From positions 3,999,604 through 4,063,603 of the forward strand of contig NW_019716255.1 of NCBI RefSeq assembly GCF_900074925.1: 64,000 nucleotides of DNA. Reading direction: 5' to 3'. The notes below the pieces were generated by a model. The model saw nothing but the letters and a program-made list of their open reading frames with translations, was not told where the DNA came from and ran no database searches. The position numbers and the translations under genes were made by a program. Origin of the DNA: Ramularia collo-cygni (Eukaryota > Ascomycota > Dothideomycetes > Mycosphaerellales > Mycosphaerellaceae). How positions within the stretch are numbered: the first letter of the stretch is position 1; each line of letters opens with the position of its first letter. Shown here piece by piece: positions 1 to 11,298 of the stretch.

Positions 1-604
1 ACTTTGGCCCTGTTCTATGAAACCAAAGGGGAGTCTTTTCTCGGCGACCGAGGGGGGAGAAATCTCGCGATAATGAAATGGCAGAGTTTTACGATCAGAG
101 ATGGAATGGAATTCACGATTGAGATATGTACGAACAGCATATTTTACTCATGAGGCCGCGAGGTACGAATATGACTGAATGGATTGGATTGTTTTCCATT
201 TGCATTTGCAGACTGTGCTGTGCTTCTAATGCCTTGTCTTGTTCATTATTCCTTCAGTCGTCTTGCTAGCCTGCCAGCTGCATCACATCATCGTCCTTCG
301 GCACTTTTTTCGGGCTAAAAGAACGGCAACGCGCGACNCATCCATTCCAGCCCAAACATCCCGCTGGTTCGTTCGTCCATCTGACCTTTGACGCCCAACT
401 CCGATTTCTCCCCCGATATCATTGCTCTGCCCCACAATACCATCGTCCCAAGAACCATTTCGCTCGCTCGCTAGAACAGATTTCAATCTCAATTTCCCTA
501 GCCGCGCGGGTTGCGCGCGTGCATGGACACATCTACATGATTCAAACCGGGAGGAGTGACGTGGCACAGCGTCCACCTGTATGATCACCACATCCTTCGC
601 TCAC
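1..604. other. Non-coding left edge
   Basis: This is the 3' flank of the minus-strand membrane-protein gene. The short open frames in it resemble no protein I know, and I see no repeat or RNA gene. Confidence 0.5.
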
Positions 605-1822
605 TCACTCCAGATCACTGTCGGCGTTGCCTCTTCGATAACCGCCCGATCGCGTGGTGGGAGCACTCTGCTTCTTGCGTGGCGAACTCTGCCTCGGTCT
701 GTTTTCGCCTTTGGGCCTGTAAGAATCGTAGTAGCTCGCAGTGCGCTGAGAAGGAGCAGTGGATTCGGTGTATGCGGTGCTGAGGATCTCGCTTTCTGGG
801 CCGTTCTGGTAAGAGAAGTCGCGCTTCTTGGGTGAGGCGCTGCGGGAAGCTTCCCGGCGCTCGCGCTGCTTTGATGGGGATGGCTTGGTTGGAACGGCGC
901 TCTTCTTGACTGGTGGTCCTCTAGTCGCGGTGGACTCGTGGGCGANAGCAGCAGCGGCCGCCNCGGCCTCCCGGCGCCAGCGACGTTCCATGCGGGCGGC
1001 TTCCTCACGGGCTTTACGTTCGGCGCGTTCTTGCTCTCTCTGTCGATCGGTCTTCTTGGGTAGAATGGGTTGGTCGGAAGTGGTGGAGAGGACAGTTTCG
1101 GTCATCAAGTCCGAGCGCTCAGAGTTGGTGTAGTCGTAGTGCGAAGAGTCGGCGACACGGTTGAGACCTCCCACTCTTGCAGGCTTCTCCTTCTTGTACT
1201 GGCGCACATCGCGGTCACGATAGCGCTTTGAGTGCCCGTGGCCCTGCTCCAAGTCGGTATTGTCCGGCTGTAGTTCCGTCATCTCGTCGCTGACAGTCTC
1301 TGTGGCGAAGGACTCGGTCATGTAATCGTCGCTGTACATCACACTGTGTGTTCCTGCCCATCCACGCTTTGCCAGAATACCCTTTCTGCCCTTCTCGTCG
1401 CGTCCCACGACACTCTTCGCAGCGTTCTTCTGCCATGCATAGTGCTGGCTACCAACGATGGTACCGCCGCCTAGCTTCGTGCTCTTGGTGGCATTACTGN
1501 GAGTCTTGCCGTCAGGTCCTTTGCGGCGTAGGACGGTTGATTTGTAGTCGTCCCAGTCGCCTTCTTCAAAGTGGAAGCCACCGTTCTTGGCCCAGAAGAA
1601 GAACCAGAGACTGACGCCCACGNGTGCTACACCCAGGATGGCAAACAGGGCAAAGAAGCCGGCATTGTTGATCTTCTCCGGTGGTGTTGATCCGATGCCA
1701 TGTCGCGAGGTAGCCTTGACGTCGTCGGCGCGGGCGATCAGCTGATGAAGAGGATGTGCTGAGCGGGCGTCGAGCTCGAGGGATGATGTGTAGATGTCAG
1801 CGATGGGCAGTGGTGGTGCCAT
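605..1822 (-). CDS. Conserved fungal single-pass membrane protein
   Basis: This uninterrupted 405-residue reading frame has one clear membrane segment at about residues 55-77 (GFFALFAILGV then SLWFFFW). A short N-terminal arm precedes it. The long C-terminal region is basic and rich in Ser, Arg, Glu and Lys, including a charged coiled-coil-like stretch (RQREQERAERKAREEAARME) and SP/RS-type repeats, so it is probably disordered and cytoplasmic. The stretch after the membrane segment, including GGGTIVGSQHYAWQKNA, recalls a family widespread in ascomycetes and often labelled 'endosomal' by automated annotation, without proven function. Four codons contain N but the frame is unbroken. Its function is unknown; a membrane-tethered scaffold is only a guess. 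Confidence 0.8.
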   Translation of the reverse strand: MAPPLPIADIYTSSLELDARSAHPLHQLIARADDVKATSRHGIGSTPPEKINNAGFFALFAILGVAXVGVSLWFFFWAKNGGFHFEEGDWDDYKSTVLRRKGPDGKTXSNATKSTKLGGGTIVGSQHYAWQKNAAKSVVGRDEKGRKGILAKRGWAGTHSVMYSDDYMTESFATETVSDEMTELQPDNTDLEQGHGHSKRYRDRDVRQYKKEKPARVGGLNRVADSSHYDYTNSERSDLMTETVLSTTSDQPILPKKTDRQREQERAERKAREEAARMERRWRREAXAAAAAXAHESTATRGPPVKKSAVPTKPSPSKQRERREASRSASPKKRDFSYQNGPESEILSTAYTESTAPSQRTASYYDSYRPKGENRPRQSSPRKKQSAPTTRSGGYRRGNADSDLE

Positions 1823-2869
1823 CCTGTCGTGGTGAAGCTGCAGGCCGGAGCCTCAGCAAATGGTTGATGTCGTGTGTTCAGTCGGTGGGGGAATCGTTGC
1901 TGGCGGTCGGTCGGATCGTGCAGCTACAGCGTATATCTTCAGTACTTGGATGTGGTTGAGATAGCGATTGATGGGGAAGTAGATGACTTTCCTTCAAGAG
2001 CCGGCAGAGTGGAATTCGTGATTATCCTGCGGCTTTTTGGGATGGCTGGTCACTCGCAAAGCTCCCGCCTCCACACTCCAGCCTCCAGAATTTGTTGTTT
2101 ACGATGACGCGCCGTTGCTACCCAGCAACCTGGAACACGTGAACAGGGTCCATCCCGAAACACCACACTTGCAACCATTTTATCGATGGATCCCATGCAC
2201 TCGTTTGTGTGAGCTTTTGTCTCGACAACTACAACGCGTCCACTCCTGCCTCATCATTGCCGTGATTTTACGGCTTTGCGAATGTCGGACCAATTCTGGA
2301 CGAGCGATCTTGGCCGTACGCTCTCTCCGCGGGGTGACCGCCGATGACACCTTGGATTGTCTGCTCACGGGCGCTGTTGCTTTTCGAATGGCGGAGAGCT
2401 GCGGAATGAAACCTCTTTTTTCGAATGGTACTGGAGAACGACGTTGAGATTGACAAATCACGAACACGTCGTTCAAAGGATGAACATGAAGGCATCAAAC
2501 GGACCGCATAGCTACACTGTTCATGCATGCTACTGCATGGTATGCAAGGGCGTGTTCATCAAAAGCCTGTGCTACGTCGAACATTTTGCTTCACAAGTCT
2601 TTTCAATGAACTACTTCCTTTACAAGATGGTTTTCGGAACCTCTCTACGACGAGATTTACCTAGCATTGCAAGACCGGATCGTACATCAAACCTGGTGCA
2701 AAACAGTGTACGGGAAAGGCTTGTGATTCTATTTCATGGCCAATGCGAGAAAGGAGCTGCTAATCCAAGGCGTACTGATTGGAACACGCTCGAAACTAAC
2801 CTTCGCTTTCCTTGTCATTCCTGATCAAGTACAGCATCTCGGCAAGAGCGCGTAGCTTCGTTCTCCAAC
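1823..2869. other. Intergenic, no gene seen
   Basis: This is the upstream region of the minus-strand membrane-protein gene. Open frames here (for example 2357-2824, plus strand) have no recognisable domain and no convincing start context. Confidence 0.45.
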
Positions 2870-3560
2870 TCAGCCCATGACAATCCTGCTCAAGTTCGTA
2901 TTGATGTCGTCAATGTCCCACCGTTCAGCACGATTGCCTGCTTGACCCGCGGGATCCCGATTAGTGGCCACGGCCTCGAACCACTTCTGGAGGTCTCCCT
3001 GCTCCCGACTTGTTCTCCGGGCCCGATACGCTACCAGTAGCTTGTTCCAACCCGGGTCGCATCGAGCATCTTCCAGCGATGTAATGTCCACGACCTGAAA
3101 TTTTGGAAACTAGCTCTCTCGGGTTGAGCGCTGATATTCCCCGAGCGCAGACGTACCATCGACACATTGGATCGTCTCTCCCGCAGGCTCCCTGCCTACA
3201 ACCTCAAATGCGTGGCTTCAACAGTCCCCATATTCGTACAGATAACTCATCTTTAAGCCATCGAAGCTTCCTGCCTCAAGCATCTCCCAGATCCTCGCGC
3301 GACAACTCTTCTTTTGTGTTGTTCTGGGATGCCGACTCAGGCCCATGCATGCGATCGACCGGCGCCCTGATCCCATCTCTGTCATCCATAAAGTGAAAAA
3401 CAAACTCGATCTGTGCGTTCGGATTTCCCAATACTCACATGGTTGGAACTGCGAGGGATATCGCTTTCTGAGCTGGGCGATGAAGCCAGTTAGTCCTGGT
3501 CCGCCGTTTACATGGAATCGCCATATCGCCTGCCGTATGCTTAGAGGTCATCCGGTCAAT
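2870..3560 (-). pseudogene. Decayed pRiA4b ORF-3-like gene
   Basis: Pieces of one protein can be read on the minus strand across different frames. In order they are IRQAIWRFHVNGGPGLTGF, then EFVFHFMDDRDGIRAPVDR, then WEMLEAGSFDGLKMSYLYEY, then SHAFEVVGREPAGETIQCVD, then EDARCDPGWNKLLVAYRAR, ending near position 2870. The YLYEYGD-x-x-H block and the CVDG...EDA...PGW order match the plasmid pRiA4b ORF-3 family (PF07929). The copy is broken: a frame change lies near ELSR/ARIW, a TGA sits where the family has Trp in the YGDxW motif, and one extra G shifts the frame between GHYIA and EDA. An intron with GTACGT donor is still visible. The 5' limit is uncertain. Family assignment is from memory of the motif. 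Confidence 0.68.
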
Positions 3561-3900
3561 TTCGACTACCCGAATGCAAGTAAAAAGCCATTCAGATGCT
3601 TCACGAATCCGTTTCGATTGCGTTCAAGGCGGCATTCGGCTCGCATCTTCCTCCTTGAACTAAGCTCGAGCAACTAAACAAATCCAGCAAGTCCACCATA
3701 TCACTTGTAGCCTATTTCCATGAGATGTAAAAGTGTCAGACTTGAGTGAAATGTTCATTATTATTGTTCGGTATGCGAATGGCAGAGAGAAGCGTGAGGT
3801 CTGGTTCGAATACCGGCAAATCTGCGGCTGTGAAAAGCCATCCAATCTCCGCTTCGATCTCGACGATAACAACAATGCAACAACAAGAACGGCTCATACC

Positions 3901-4665
3901 ATGGATCAATTTCTTCTCTTTGGAGACAGCATCACGCAGCAGTCTAGTCTCACGTTCAGCGCTGCCTTGAGCGATGCCTACATACGCCGTTTGGATGTCA
4001 TAAACCGTGGCCTGTCCGGCTACAACACACGCCAGGCCTTGCGCATACTCCCACACGCAGTACCTCCACCGCAAGTTGCAAAGATTCGCTTCATGACCGT
4101 ATTCTTTGGCGCGAACGATGCTAGACTTCCACACACTCCAGGCGGCCCACAGCAGCACGTTCCTTTATCCGAATACAGGGAAAACCTCAAGGCCATCATC
4201 ACTCATCCTCGCATTCTCGAACATGACGGTGCAAGATTAATTCTCATCACACCACCACCAGTCGATGAGAGGATGTGCCTCGAAAGCTCCAAGGCTGAAG
4301 ATCCCGACTTTCCTGATGTATTCACTCGTCCAGCAGCCACCACAGCTCAATACGCCAGCGTTGTGAGACAGCTTGGTCAAGAGTACAACCTTCCCGTGGT
4401 CGACATTTGGAGTACTCTGATTCTTCGAGCGGGCGGCATGACCGGCGGAGTTGGACTGCCAATTGGATCTTCCGAGCTTGCGCCCAACCCGACATTCCAG
4501 AGCTTTTTCCGAGATGGACTGCATTTGTCTTCCTTGGGCTATGAGGTGCTTTACGAGGAGCTGATGTCAGTGATTGAAAATATCTGGCCTGAGCAGATGC
4601 CAAGTAACCTCCCGTTTGTTCTTCCTGGTTGGCAAGACCAAGAGGCATGGTTGCCGTACCGGTAA
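3901..4665 (+). CDS. IAH1: Isoamyl acetate-hydrolysing esterase-like SGNH hydrolase
   Basis: This 254-residue intronless protein belongs to the GDSL/SGNH hydrolase superfamily and would cleave small esters such as acetate esters. Block I is FLLFGDSITQQS near the N-terminus with the nucleophilic Ser. Block III is FGANDAR with the catalytic Asn. Block V is DGLHLSSLGYEV with the Asp and His of the catalytic triad. Length and motif spacing fit yeast Iah1. The frame is open upstream to 3733, but the ATG at 3901 directly precedes DQFLLFGDS, where family members start, so I chose it. No signal peptide is visible, so it is probably cytosolic. Confidence 0.9.
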   Translation: MDQFLLFGDSITQQSSLTFSAALSDAYIRRLDVINRGLSGYNTRQALRILPHAVPPPQVAKIRFMTVFFGANDARLPHTPGGPQQHVPLSEYRENLKAIITHPRILEHDGARLILITPPPVDERMCLESSKAEDPDFPDVFTRPAATTAQYASVVRQLGQEYNLPVVDIWSTLILRAGGMTGGVGLPIGSSELAPNPTFQSFFRDGLHLSSLGYEVLYEELMSVIENIWPEQMPSNLPFVLPGWQDQEAWLPYR

Positions 4666-6033
4666 TTACGCTCCTGGTTCACCCGACAACGATAATAGAA
4701 CGGCCGACTTGGCGATTCGTACGTTGAGCTGTTCCAAGACTGGCACCCAAGAGATGCCTATATATGGTCATCGATCTGTTAATTGTGGCCATGGGCGATG
4801 GTCTTCGCCAAATCATGGGTGGGCGTCTTCCCCTCAACCGACAATAGAAGAGATGCCTCTTTTGTCACACCAGCAAACATGCCCTTGTTGTGCTGGCCCT
4901 ACTCCAATCGAAGTACATTGCCGTAGCCCATTCCAAGTGTACAGCAGACTCGCAGACTATATCCTTACTGTCAACATGGAGTGGAGTAATGCAGTCTGCG
5001 GAGGTACGGGCGTAAATCTCAAAGCGTGGCAATGTTGCACTCGCAGAGAGATGCTTCTGCGACACTTTGCGGTCTACCATATCCAACGAACATTGCAAGT
5101 ACTCGACTTGACATGCAGAACTTGCTCGCTTGACCGCTAAGTTTGAGCGAGACTCATCTCACCGACACTGAGCTTTTGCGAGACATGTGTCCTGCCTGCT
5201 ACGCGGCTCCAAGTTCCCCGAGCTCTGAGCATAGCGTGACACATCTCAAGATGAATCTTGCTACGCGCTCTGGGCTTGTCGCGACCCACAAGAGATCAGG
5301 AGGTTCGCTCTCATGTTCGCGCAAGTTGAAAGCGCTACTGTACGTGCTCGAATGACCTTTGTGTGTATGCATTCTGATTCGCCAGGAATGGATCAGACTA
5401 AGCATTTGGAGGTCAAATGGCCGGGGAGACTTGCCGATCAGTGAAGTGAAAGACAACCCACAGTCTGCCACCTACAAACTTTTGAATTCACTACACCACA
5501 TGCTTTCGCGCGTGGACTGCACGACGTGGCACGAGATCACCACGAGGCTGAAGTAAATAGAGCAGATGATATACAAGATGCGACAGGGATGGCCAAGCTG
5601 ACTTTTGCTAGTCGAACTCAGCTCATCCCCGCTCTGAGCCAAGGGACACGGGAGCCTTGCTAGACTTTCTGAACCACCCCTAGTGGCGCGTGTACAATCT
5701 CCGCCAAATGCATCCACCTCATACGCCTCCACCAATCCTCGAGGTGCCGTCTGCAAAAGACACACCTTCTGATCTTCTTCGGCTTGTCGCTTTCTGCGGT
5801 AGAGGACAACGCTAGTATTGATCTGCAGTCTGGATGACTTCTTGGGAGGGAACATCCGACCAACTGGTCCGGCCGTTGTTGCCAGGATCCAAAATTTCCT
5901 ATAATACAATAGGGGATCTCAACAGCATCGCATTCCACTCCGCAAGCTGCGAGACAGACTTTGTAAGTCAAGAGCTGCGTTCGCGCCTTCAAACGTTCCT
6001 TCACATACCCTCCTTCAAAGTTCAACGTTCAAC
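4666..6033. other. Intergenic, no supported gene
   Basis: About 1.4 kb lies between the esterase and the GH55 gene. Several 60-190 codon frames exist on both strands, but none shows domain-like sequence or supported splice signals. The last part should hold the GH55 promoter. Confidence 0.4.
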
Positions 6034-8943
6034 ATGCGTCTCCAATCCACTCTTCTCTTCTTCGCTGCAGGCAGCACGCTTGGGCAGATCTTCGTACCCA
6101 GGGTGGTTTCCGAGCTTGCCCAATATGCGCTGAAAATATTTGATGAGTGAGCAATATCGGTGGGCTGATATCGAATGGAACTGACATCCTATAGATATGT
6201 CGACCATCCAGTGCGGATTGGGCGAAACAGCACTCTGGGTATACAAGTAAGCGTAGAAGTCAACGTAGCCGCAACTTGTACCAGCTCATACTGGTTGGAA
6301 AACATTGCCCGTACGTAAGGCTCCTTCAATCGAATCGATCACAATACTCATGATAGCTAGACCAGGGAAAGGCGGCCTTCAACTCCAACCCATCGGGCTA
6401 CCAAGTCTACCGCAATGTGAAAGACTTCGGAGCGAAGGGTGACGGTGTGAATGATGACACGGCTGCCATTAACGCAGCTATCTCCTCAGGAAATCGATGT
6501 GGAATTGGGGAAACCTGTGGCTCTTCGACGACAACTCCCGCGGTGGTCTACTTCCCAGCTGGTACTTACATGATCAGCTCGAGCATTGTCGATCTCTACT
6601 ATACCCAAATTATCGGAAATCCCAATTGCATGCCTACCATCCGTGCCTTTCCATACTACTCGGGTAGCTTTCTCGGCATGATCGATGCCAATCCGTACTC
6701 GAACCGCGGAAATCTTGCCTATGGGTACGCATGGCTCTTGGAGATGCGGGCTTTAAAACTGCTGACAGGTTGAACCAGGGCTACGAACGTGTTCTGGAGA
6801 GAGATCAAGAATTTAATCATCGATATGACCCTTGTTCCAGCTTCCACTCCCATTACCGGCATTCACTGGCCTACCGCACAGGCTACGAATCTGCAGAACA
6901 TCATTTTCCAGATGAGCAGNGTCAGGGGTAAGCATGCTTCCCTTGGTTCAAGAGCAATGAAAGAACGCACAGATATACAAATTGCCTTAGCCATCCTCAT
7001 CGCCTCTTCATCCCAACAAATAGGGATCGGAGCTGACCATGATGTTCACAGGCACGCAGCATCAGGGCATCTTCATCGAGTCCGGAAGCGGAGGCTTCGT
7101 CTCTGACCTCACGTTCAATGGTGGTCTGTACGGTGGCAATTGGGGCAATCAGCAGTTCACGATGAGGAACCTGCACTTCAACAACGTTGTTACAGCCATC
7201 AACCAGATCTGGGATTGGGGCTGGACCTATCAAAACAGTACGTTCAGCAAACCCCTGGACTCAACATGCACTAATAGTATGAAAAGTCAACATCAACAAT
7301 TGCACTGTCGGTCTGAACATGTCATCTGGTGGTCGTAGTAACATCGCGGTCGGATCTGTCACCCTCCTTGACTCTACTATCAGCAACACCCAAACAGGAA
7401 TCATCACAGCACACGATGCAAACTCTCAGCCAGGAGCAGGAGGTAGCCTCATTATCGAGAACCTCAAGTTAAACAATGTCCCTGTAGCGATACGCGGTCC
7501 AGACGGTCCGAGACTCTCTGGCGTGTCCAGTATTGCAGGCTGGTCTGAGGGACACTCCTACACACCGAATGGACCGAATAATGTCCAGGGCCAGATGACT
7601 CCGGTTACCCGTCCCTCTAGCTTGCTCCAGGCTGATGGGAAATACCACCAGCGTAGCAAGCCATCTTATGCCAATCTCCCAGTGTCATCTTTCCTCAGTG
7701 CCCGAACTGCTGGCGCTACTGGTGATGGCCGCACGGACGATACGACTGCCTTGCAAAATGCGATTAACAACGCAAAGTCGCAGAACAAGATACTTTATCT
7801 TGATCATGGAAATTACCGCGTGACCCGAAGCATCTATATTCCTGGTGGAGCCAAGATTGTCGGCGAGGCCTACTCTGTCATCATGTCTGCTGGAAGCTTT
7901 TTCAACGACATGAGCAATCCTCAACCCGTTGTAAAAATCGGAAACTCCGGCGAGACTGGCAGCGTTGAGCTTTCCGAGTTTATCATCAGTACCCAAGGCC
8001 AGCAGAAAGGTGCCACGTTGATTGAATACAATCTTGCCTCTCCGGCAGGCTCCCCGAGTGGGCTGTGGGATGTGCATACTCGTATTGGTGGCTTTGCTGG
8101 CTCTGACCTTCAGCTCGGCCAATGTGCGAAGACACCTGGAACAACCATCACTTCTGCGAACCTCGTGCAGAACTGCATCTCCGGCTTTCTACACATGCAC
8201 ATCACCAAGCCAGCTACCGGCCTCTACTTGGAAAATGTCTGGCTTTGGACTGCCGACCACGATATTGAGGCTGCTAGCCTTGGCCAGATCACTATCTACA
8301 CTGGTCGTGGTCTCTTGGACNAAAGTACCAATGGGCCTGTGTGGCTTGTCGGAACAGGCGTGGAACATAATCAGCGTTATGAATACCAGTTCCTCAACAC
8401 CAAGAATGTTTGGGCTGGTCAGGTAAGCAAAGGCAATCATCGAGACATCCTGCGAATTCACTGACAATTGTAGATCCAAACTGAAACAGCATACTACCAA
8501 CCGAACCCCAACGCAAAGATTCCCTTTCCTGTCAACGAAGCATATGGCGATCCTACATACCCCGGCCCGGATACTATCACCGATCAAGGGGCAGTGGTCC
8601 CAGCAGGTACGTCTTCTTCACACTCATCCGTAATCATCATCTCCTAACAATAGCAACAGTAAATGGATGGGGTGTAAGAATCGTCAACTCTCAAGCCATC
8701 GCAATCTACGGCGCCGGATTATACTCTTTCTTCAACAACTACTCCACAAGCTGCAGTGACCAAGGCAATGGCTCAGTCTGCCAGCACAGAATTGCAACTG
8801 TTCTGAACTCCAATGCCATCACCATCTACAATTTGAATACCGTTGGGACGAGATTCCAAATATCTGTGGATGGTAAAGATGTCGCGCGGTACGCTTCGAA
8901 TCCTAATGGGTTTGTGCAGACTATTGCGCTGTTTAAGAAGTAG
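6034..8943 (+). CDS. Secreted GH55 beta-1,3-glucanase (exo-1,3-glucosidase type)
   Basis: I resolve eight exons: 6034-6146, 6195-6310, 6361-6724, 6779-6927, 7052-7237, 7287-8422, 8474-8606 and 8660-8943, giving 826 residues. A signal peptide (MRLQSTLLFFAAGSTLGQ) indicates secretion. The protein carries the two tandem right-handed beta-helix domains of GH55. Each opens with the typical motif: DFGAKGDGVNDDTAAINAAI in the first half and ARTAGATGDGRTDDTTALQ in the second. SYWLENIAHQG, created across an intron, and GTQHQGIFIESGSGGF are family hallmarks. The expected role is hydrolysis of laminarin-type beta-1,3-glucan from the exterior, in wall remodelling or nutrition. Ns at 6920 and 8321 affect single codons. 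The frame is intact throughout, supporting a functional gene. Confidence 0.93.
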
Positions 8944-9731
8944 GAGGGAGGGCTTATGCTGGGATGGAATGAGTCTTAGTGGCGGCTGCGATTTGCGTTT
9001 GTGTACATAGTTTCAAGATGCGTGACGAATGAAGGAATTTTCTTGATTCGCCTTTACCTTTGCACCTGTCAATTATTTTCCTTGCTGCCTGAGTGCCGGT
9101 AAGATTGAAGGGTGCTGGTACTGTCTCTGCTTATAGTGAATCGACGAAATGCTCGCAAATAGGTAGCTGTAGAGCGGAGAGAAGCAGCTTTGTACCGAAA
9201 TTCAAGTATCCTACCCAGTAACACCTTCCTCACCGGTTCTTGCCTGCAAATGCTCACTTCAAGGCTTCTCGTGTGGCGGACCCCAAACCCGGGAAGCGAT
9301 ATACCACATACTGGATAAACGTCTGGCGAAATACAGATCTAGCGACACTAAGATCTCGTCTAGAGACCTATGGGCATTAGATTTCTGTGGATATCCTCTA
9401 ACATCCAAGCAATCATCAGCAACTACCTTGATATCTTGGAGCAGAGCTAAAAGCATGCCACAACCCTGGAAGGTGAGGATTAGGGTTGGGGTAGTGAGCA
9501 GTTTCTTGCCAGAAAAGCCGCAGAAATTTAGGTCGATGTTGGCGGAGTACCATTTGAATACAGCAGGTGTTCAATGAGTGGCTTGAGATGTATACGGCGG
9601 TTTGTCGTTGATCACTCCTCTTCACCCGGAGTGAAATTTTATTCACTTACCTGCGCGGAACTTACCATTCTGGGAACGAGCCCCCGCTAACATGCCGACT
9701 GCCGGAGGTAGCGGTCGGCCGAAAGTTGCGA
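8944..9731. other. 3' flank of GH55 and spacer
   Basis: No supported gene. A 14-nt telomere-like string (TTAGGGTTGGGGTA) is at 9480-9493. Confidence 0.4.
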
Positions 9732-9922
9732 TTTCCTTCCTTGACTGTTTCCTTCCTTGACTGTTTCCTTCCTTGACTGTTTCCTTCCTTGACTGTTTCC
9801 TTCCTTGACTGTTTCCTTCCTTGACTNCTGTTTCCTTCCTTGACTGTTTCCTTCCTTGACTGTTTCCTTCCTTGACTGTTTCCTTCCTTGACTGTTTCCT
9901 TCCTTGACTGTTTCCTTCCTTG
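9732..9922. repeat. 16-bp minisatellite, about 12 copies
   Basis: The unit TTTCCTTCCTTGACTG is repeated head to tail about 12 times with almost no divergence; the last copy is partial. Copy 6 is interrupted by N and two extra bases (GACTNCTG instead of GACTG), which suggests a misassembled or collapsed copy number. The minus-strand open frame through it is only a consequence of the repeat. Confidence 0.97.
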
Positions 9923-10604
9923 TGCTGGCTTCCAGTAACATTACTTTAGCATCAACGACAACTTCTCTTCAACATAAACCTCATCTTCACCAACCGTCAC
10001 CAACGAGGATGCTACCACTTGCATTTGCGGGTGGCGCGCTCAACTGTGCCGCCCAATACTAACATGTGCATCAGGGACACGCTCATGATTGCAGACCACC
10101 GCGGCACGATCACTCCCCGTGTGAGCGAAGTCACCGTGAGTGTCATCTCAATATCTCAGTCGTTACCATCGAGTGAGGTGTACTGACTACACCCTCACAG
10201 CGCCGACTGAAGCTTCAGTCGTTAAAAACAAATAAGCCCAAAAAAAACACAAAAAAACCCTGCCCCCGATTCATTCCAGCCTCGCCTTGCCTGCTGGAAG
10301 AACGCAACTGCACCGCGCGACACCTCTCCCTTGAGGGGAAGCGCATAAATTTCTGACAACGAGATCAATACCGCCGCGACTGTATGTTGTCATTTCCGCT
10401 TTGCAAACTCGACCTGACTGACACACTTCCCAAGCTCATCCCCACCGACAAGGATGCAATCAAGCCTCACCGACTCACCGCATCATGTAGAAAGAAGGTG
10501 GAGTTGCTCGGCCCATCTCCATAACGGCCTACCGAAGATACCGTGTGCCTCTCCTGGCCACAATTTTGAATCCACACATGTCAGGACGCGAGTGCACCAG
10601 TGCC

Positions 10605-10641
10605 CAAAAAAACAAAAAAAAAAAAACAGAAAAAAAAAAAA
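10605..10641. repeat. Interrupted poly-A tract
   Basis: This is an A-run broken only by single C or G bases, visible directly. It could be the A-tail of a retroposed sequence or a simple low-complexity tract. Confidence 0.85.
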
Positions 10642-10671
10642 CGGTCCAAGTCAACCAATCCCGAAAATCCG

Positions 10672-10780
10672 AGTGGACGCAAGTCAAACATACCCCGAAA
10701 ACTCAGGCTAGAAGCTGCTTGGACCAATCTTGTATATACAAACTGACGCAAGTCAAACACACCAGAATGTGCAGGCTTGG
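10672..10780. repeat. Imperfect direct repeat pair
   Basis: Two copies of about 35 bp share GACGCAAGTCAAACA followed by an ACC and then CAGGCT, separated by about 70 bp. The origin is unknown. Confidence 0.6.
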
Positions 10781-11298
10781 CTGCCATTCCCGGAGAACGT
10801 CACTCTTTGACACCAAGTCCACCATCTCGGGCCTTGCCCGTCGACAACACAAGGTCGCTCGGCCCACCTTACCAAATGGCCTGCCAACGCATGATTGTAA
10901 GTTCTCCCCCCTCTCCTCACCCGCAGATGCTTGTGGTAGCTTCACGCCTGGAACTTGCGATCATGACAAACACTCGACCACATCAGGTAGGTGTTCTCCC
11001 CACCCTCTTGCTTTGATGCCTTGACTCCAGCACTGCATCACGATAACCCTCACAGTATGGTGGAGATGGAAGAAATCGGGGACGGGGAGCTGAGTGTGGG
11101 ATGAATTGAGGTCATTTCTAAGGCGGGAGGGATATGTGCAGAATGGGAAATAGACTCAATGAAAATGGTTGCAAACATACATCGTCTCTCGTTCTGAATC
11201 TCAGCTTCCATCATATGTACTGCTGCCTCGGGATCTATGTCTACCTGCGCCCGGCGTGATTTGTCAATGAAGAACGTTGTCATCTCAGGCTTGGCTGC

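Larger units (their letters stand above)
9923..11298. other. Repeat-scarred spacer, no supported gene
   Basis: The region has short A-rich tracts, diverged direct repeats and several isolated splice-like strings (for example GTAAGT ... CACCCGCAG near 10909-10926), but no frame that joins into a recognisable protein. It may hold relics of a small gene or element. Confidence 0.35.

Noticed and set aside
2357..2824. 155-codon plus-strand frame
   Set aside because: No recognisable motif and no support from context.
3795..3825. GGTTCGAA string resembling a tRNA T-loop
   Set aside because: No acceptor stem or anticodon arm could be folded around it; I found no tRNA gene in the window.
5660..6025. 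Minus-strand frame with WWRRMRWMHLAEIVH
   Set aside because: It looked protein-like for about 30 residues but could not be extended into a gene and overlaps the GH55 upstream region.
9687..9941. 84-codon minus-strand frame with repeated KETVKEGNSQGR
   Set aside because: It is only the translation of the 16-bp minisatellite.
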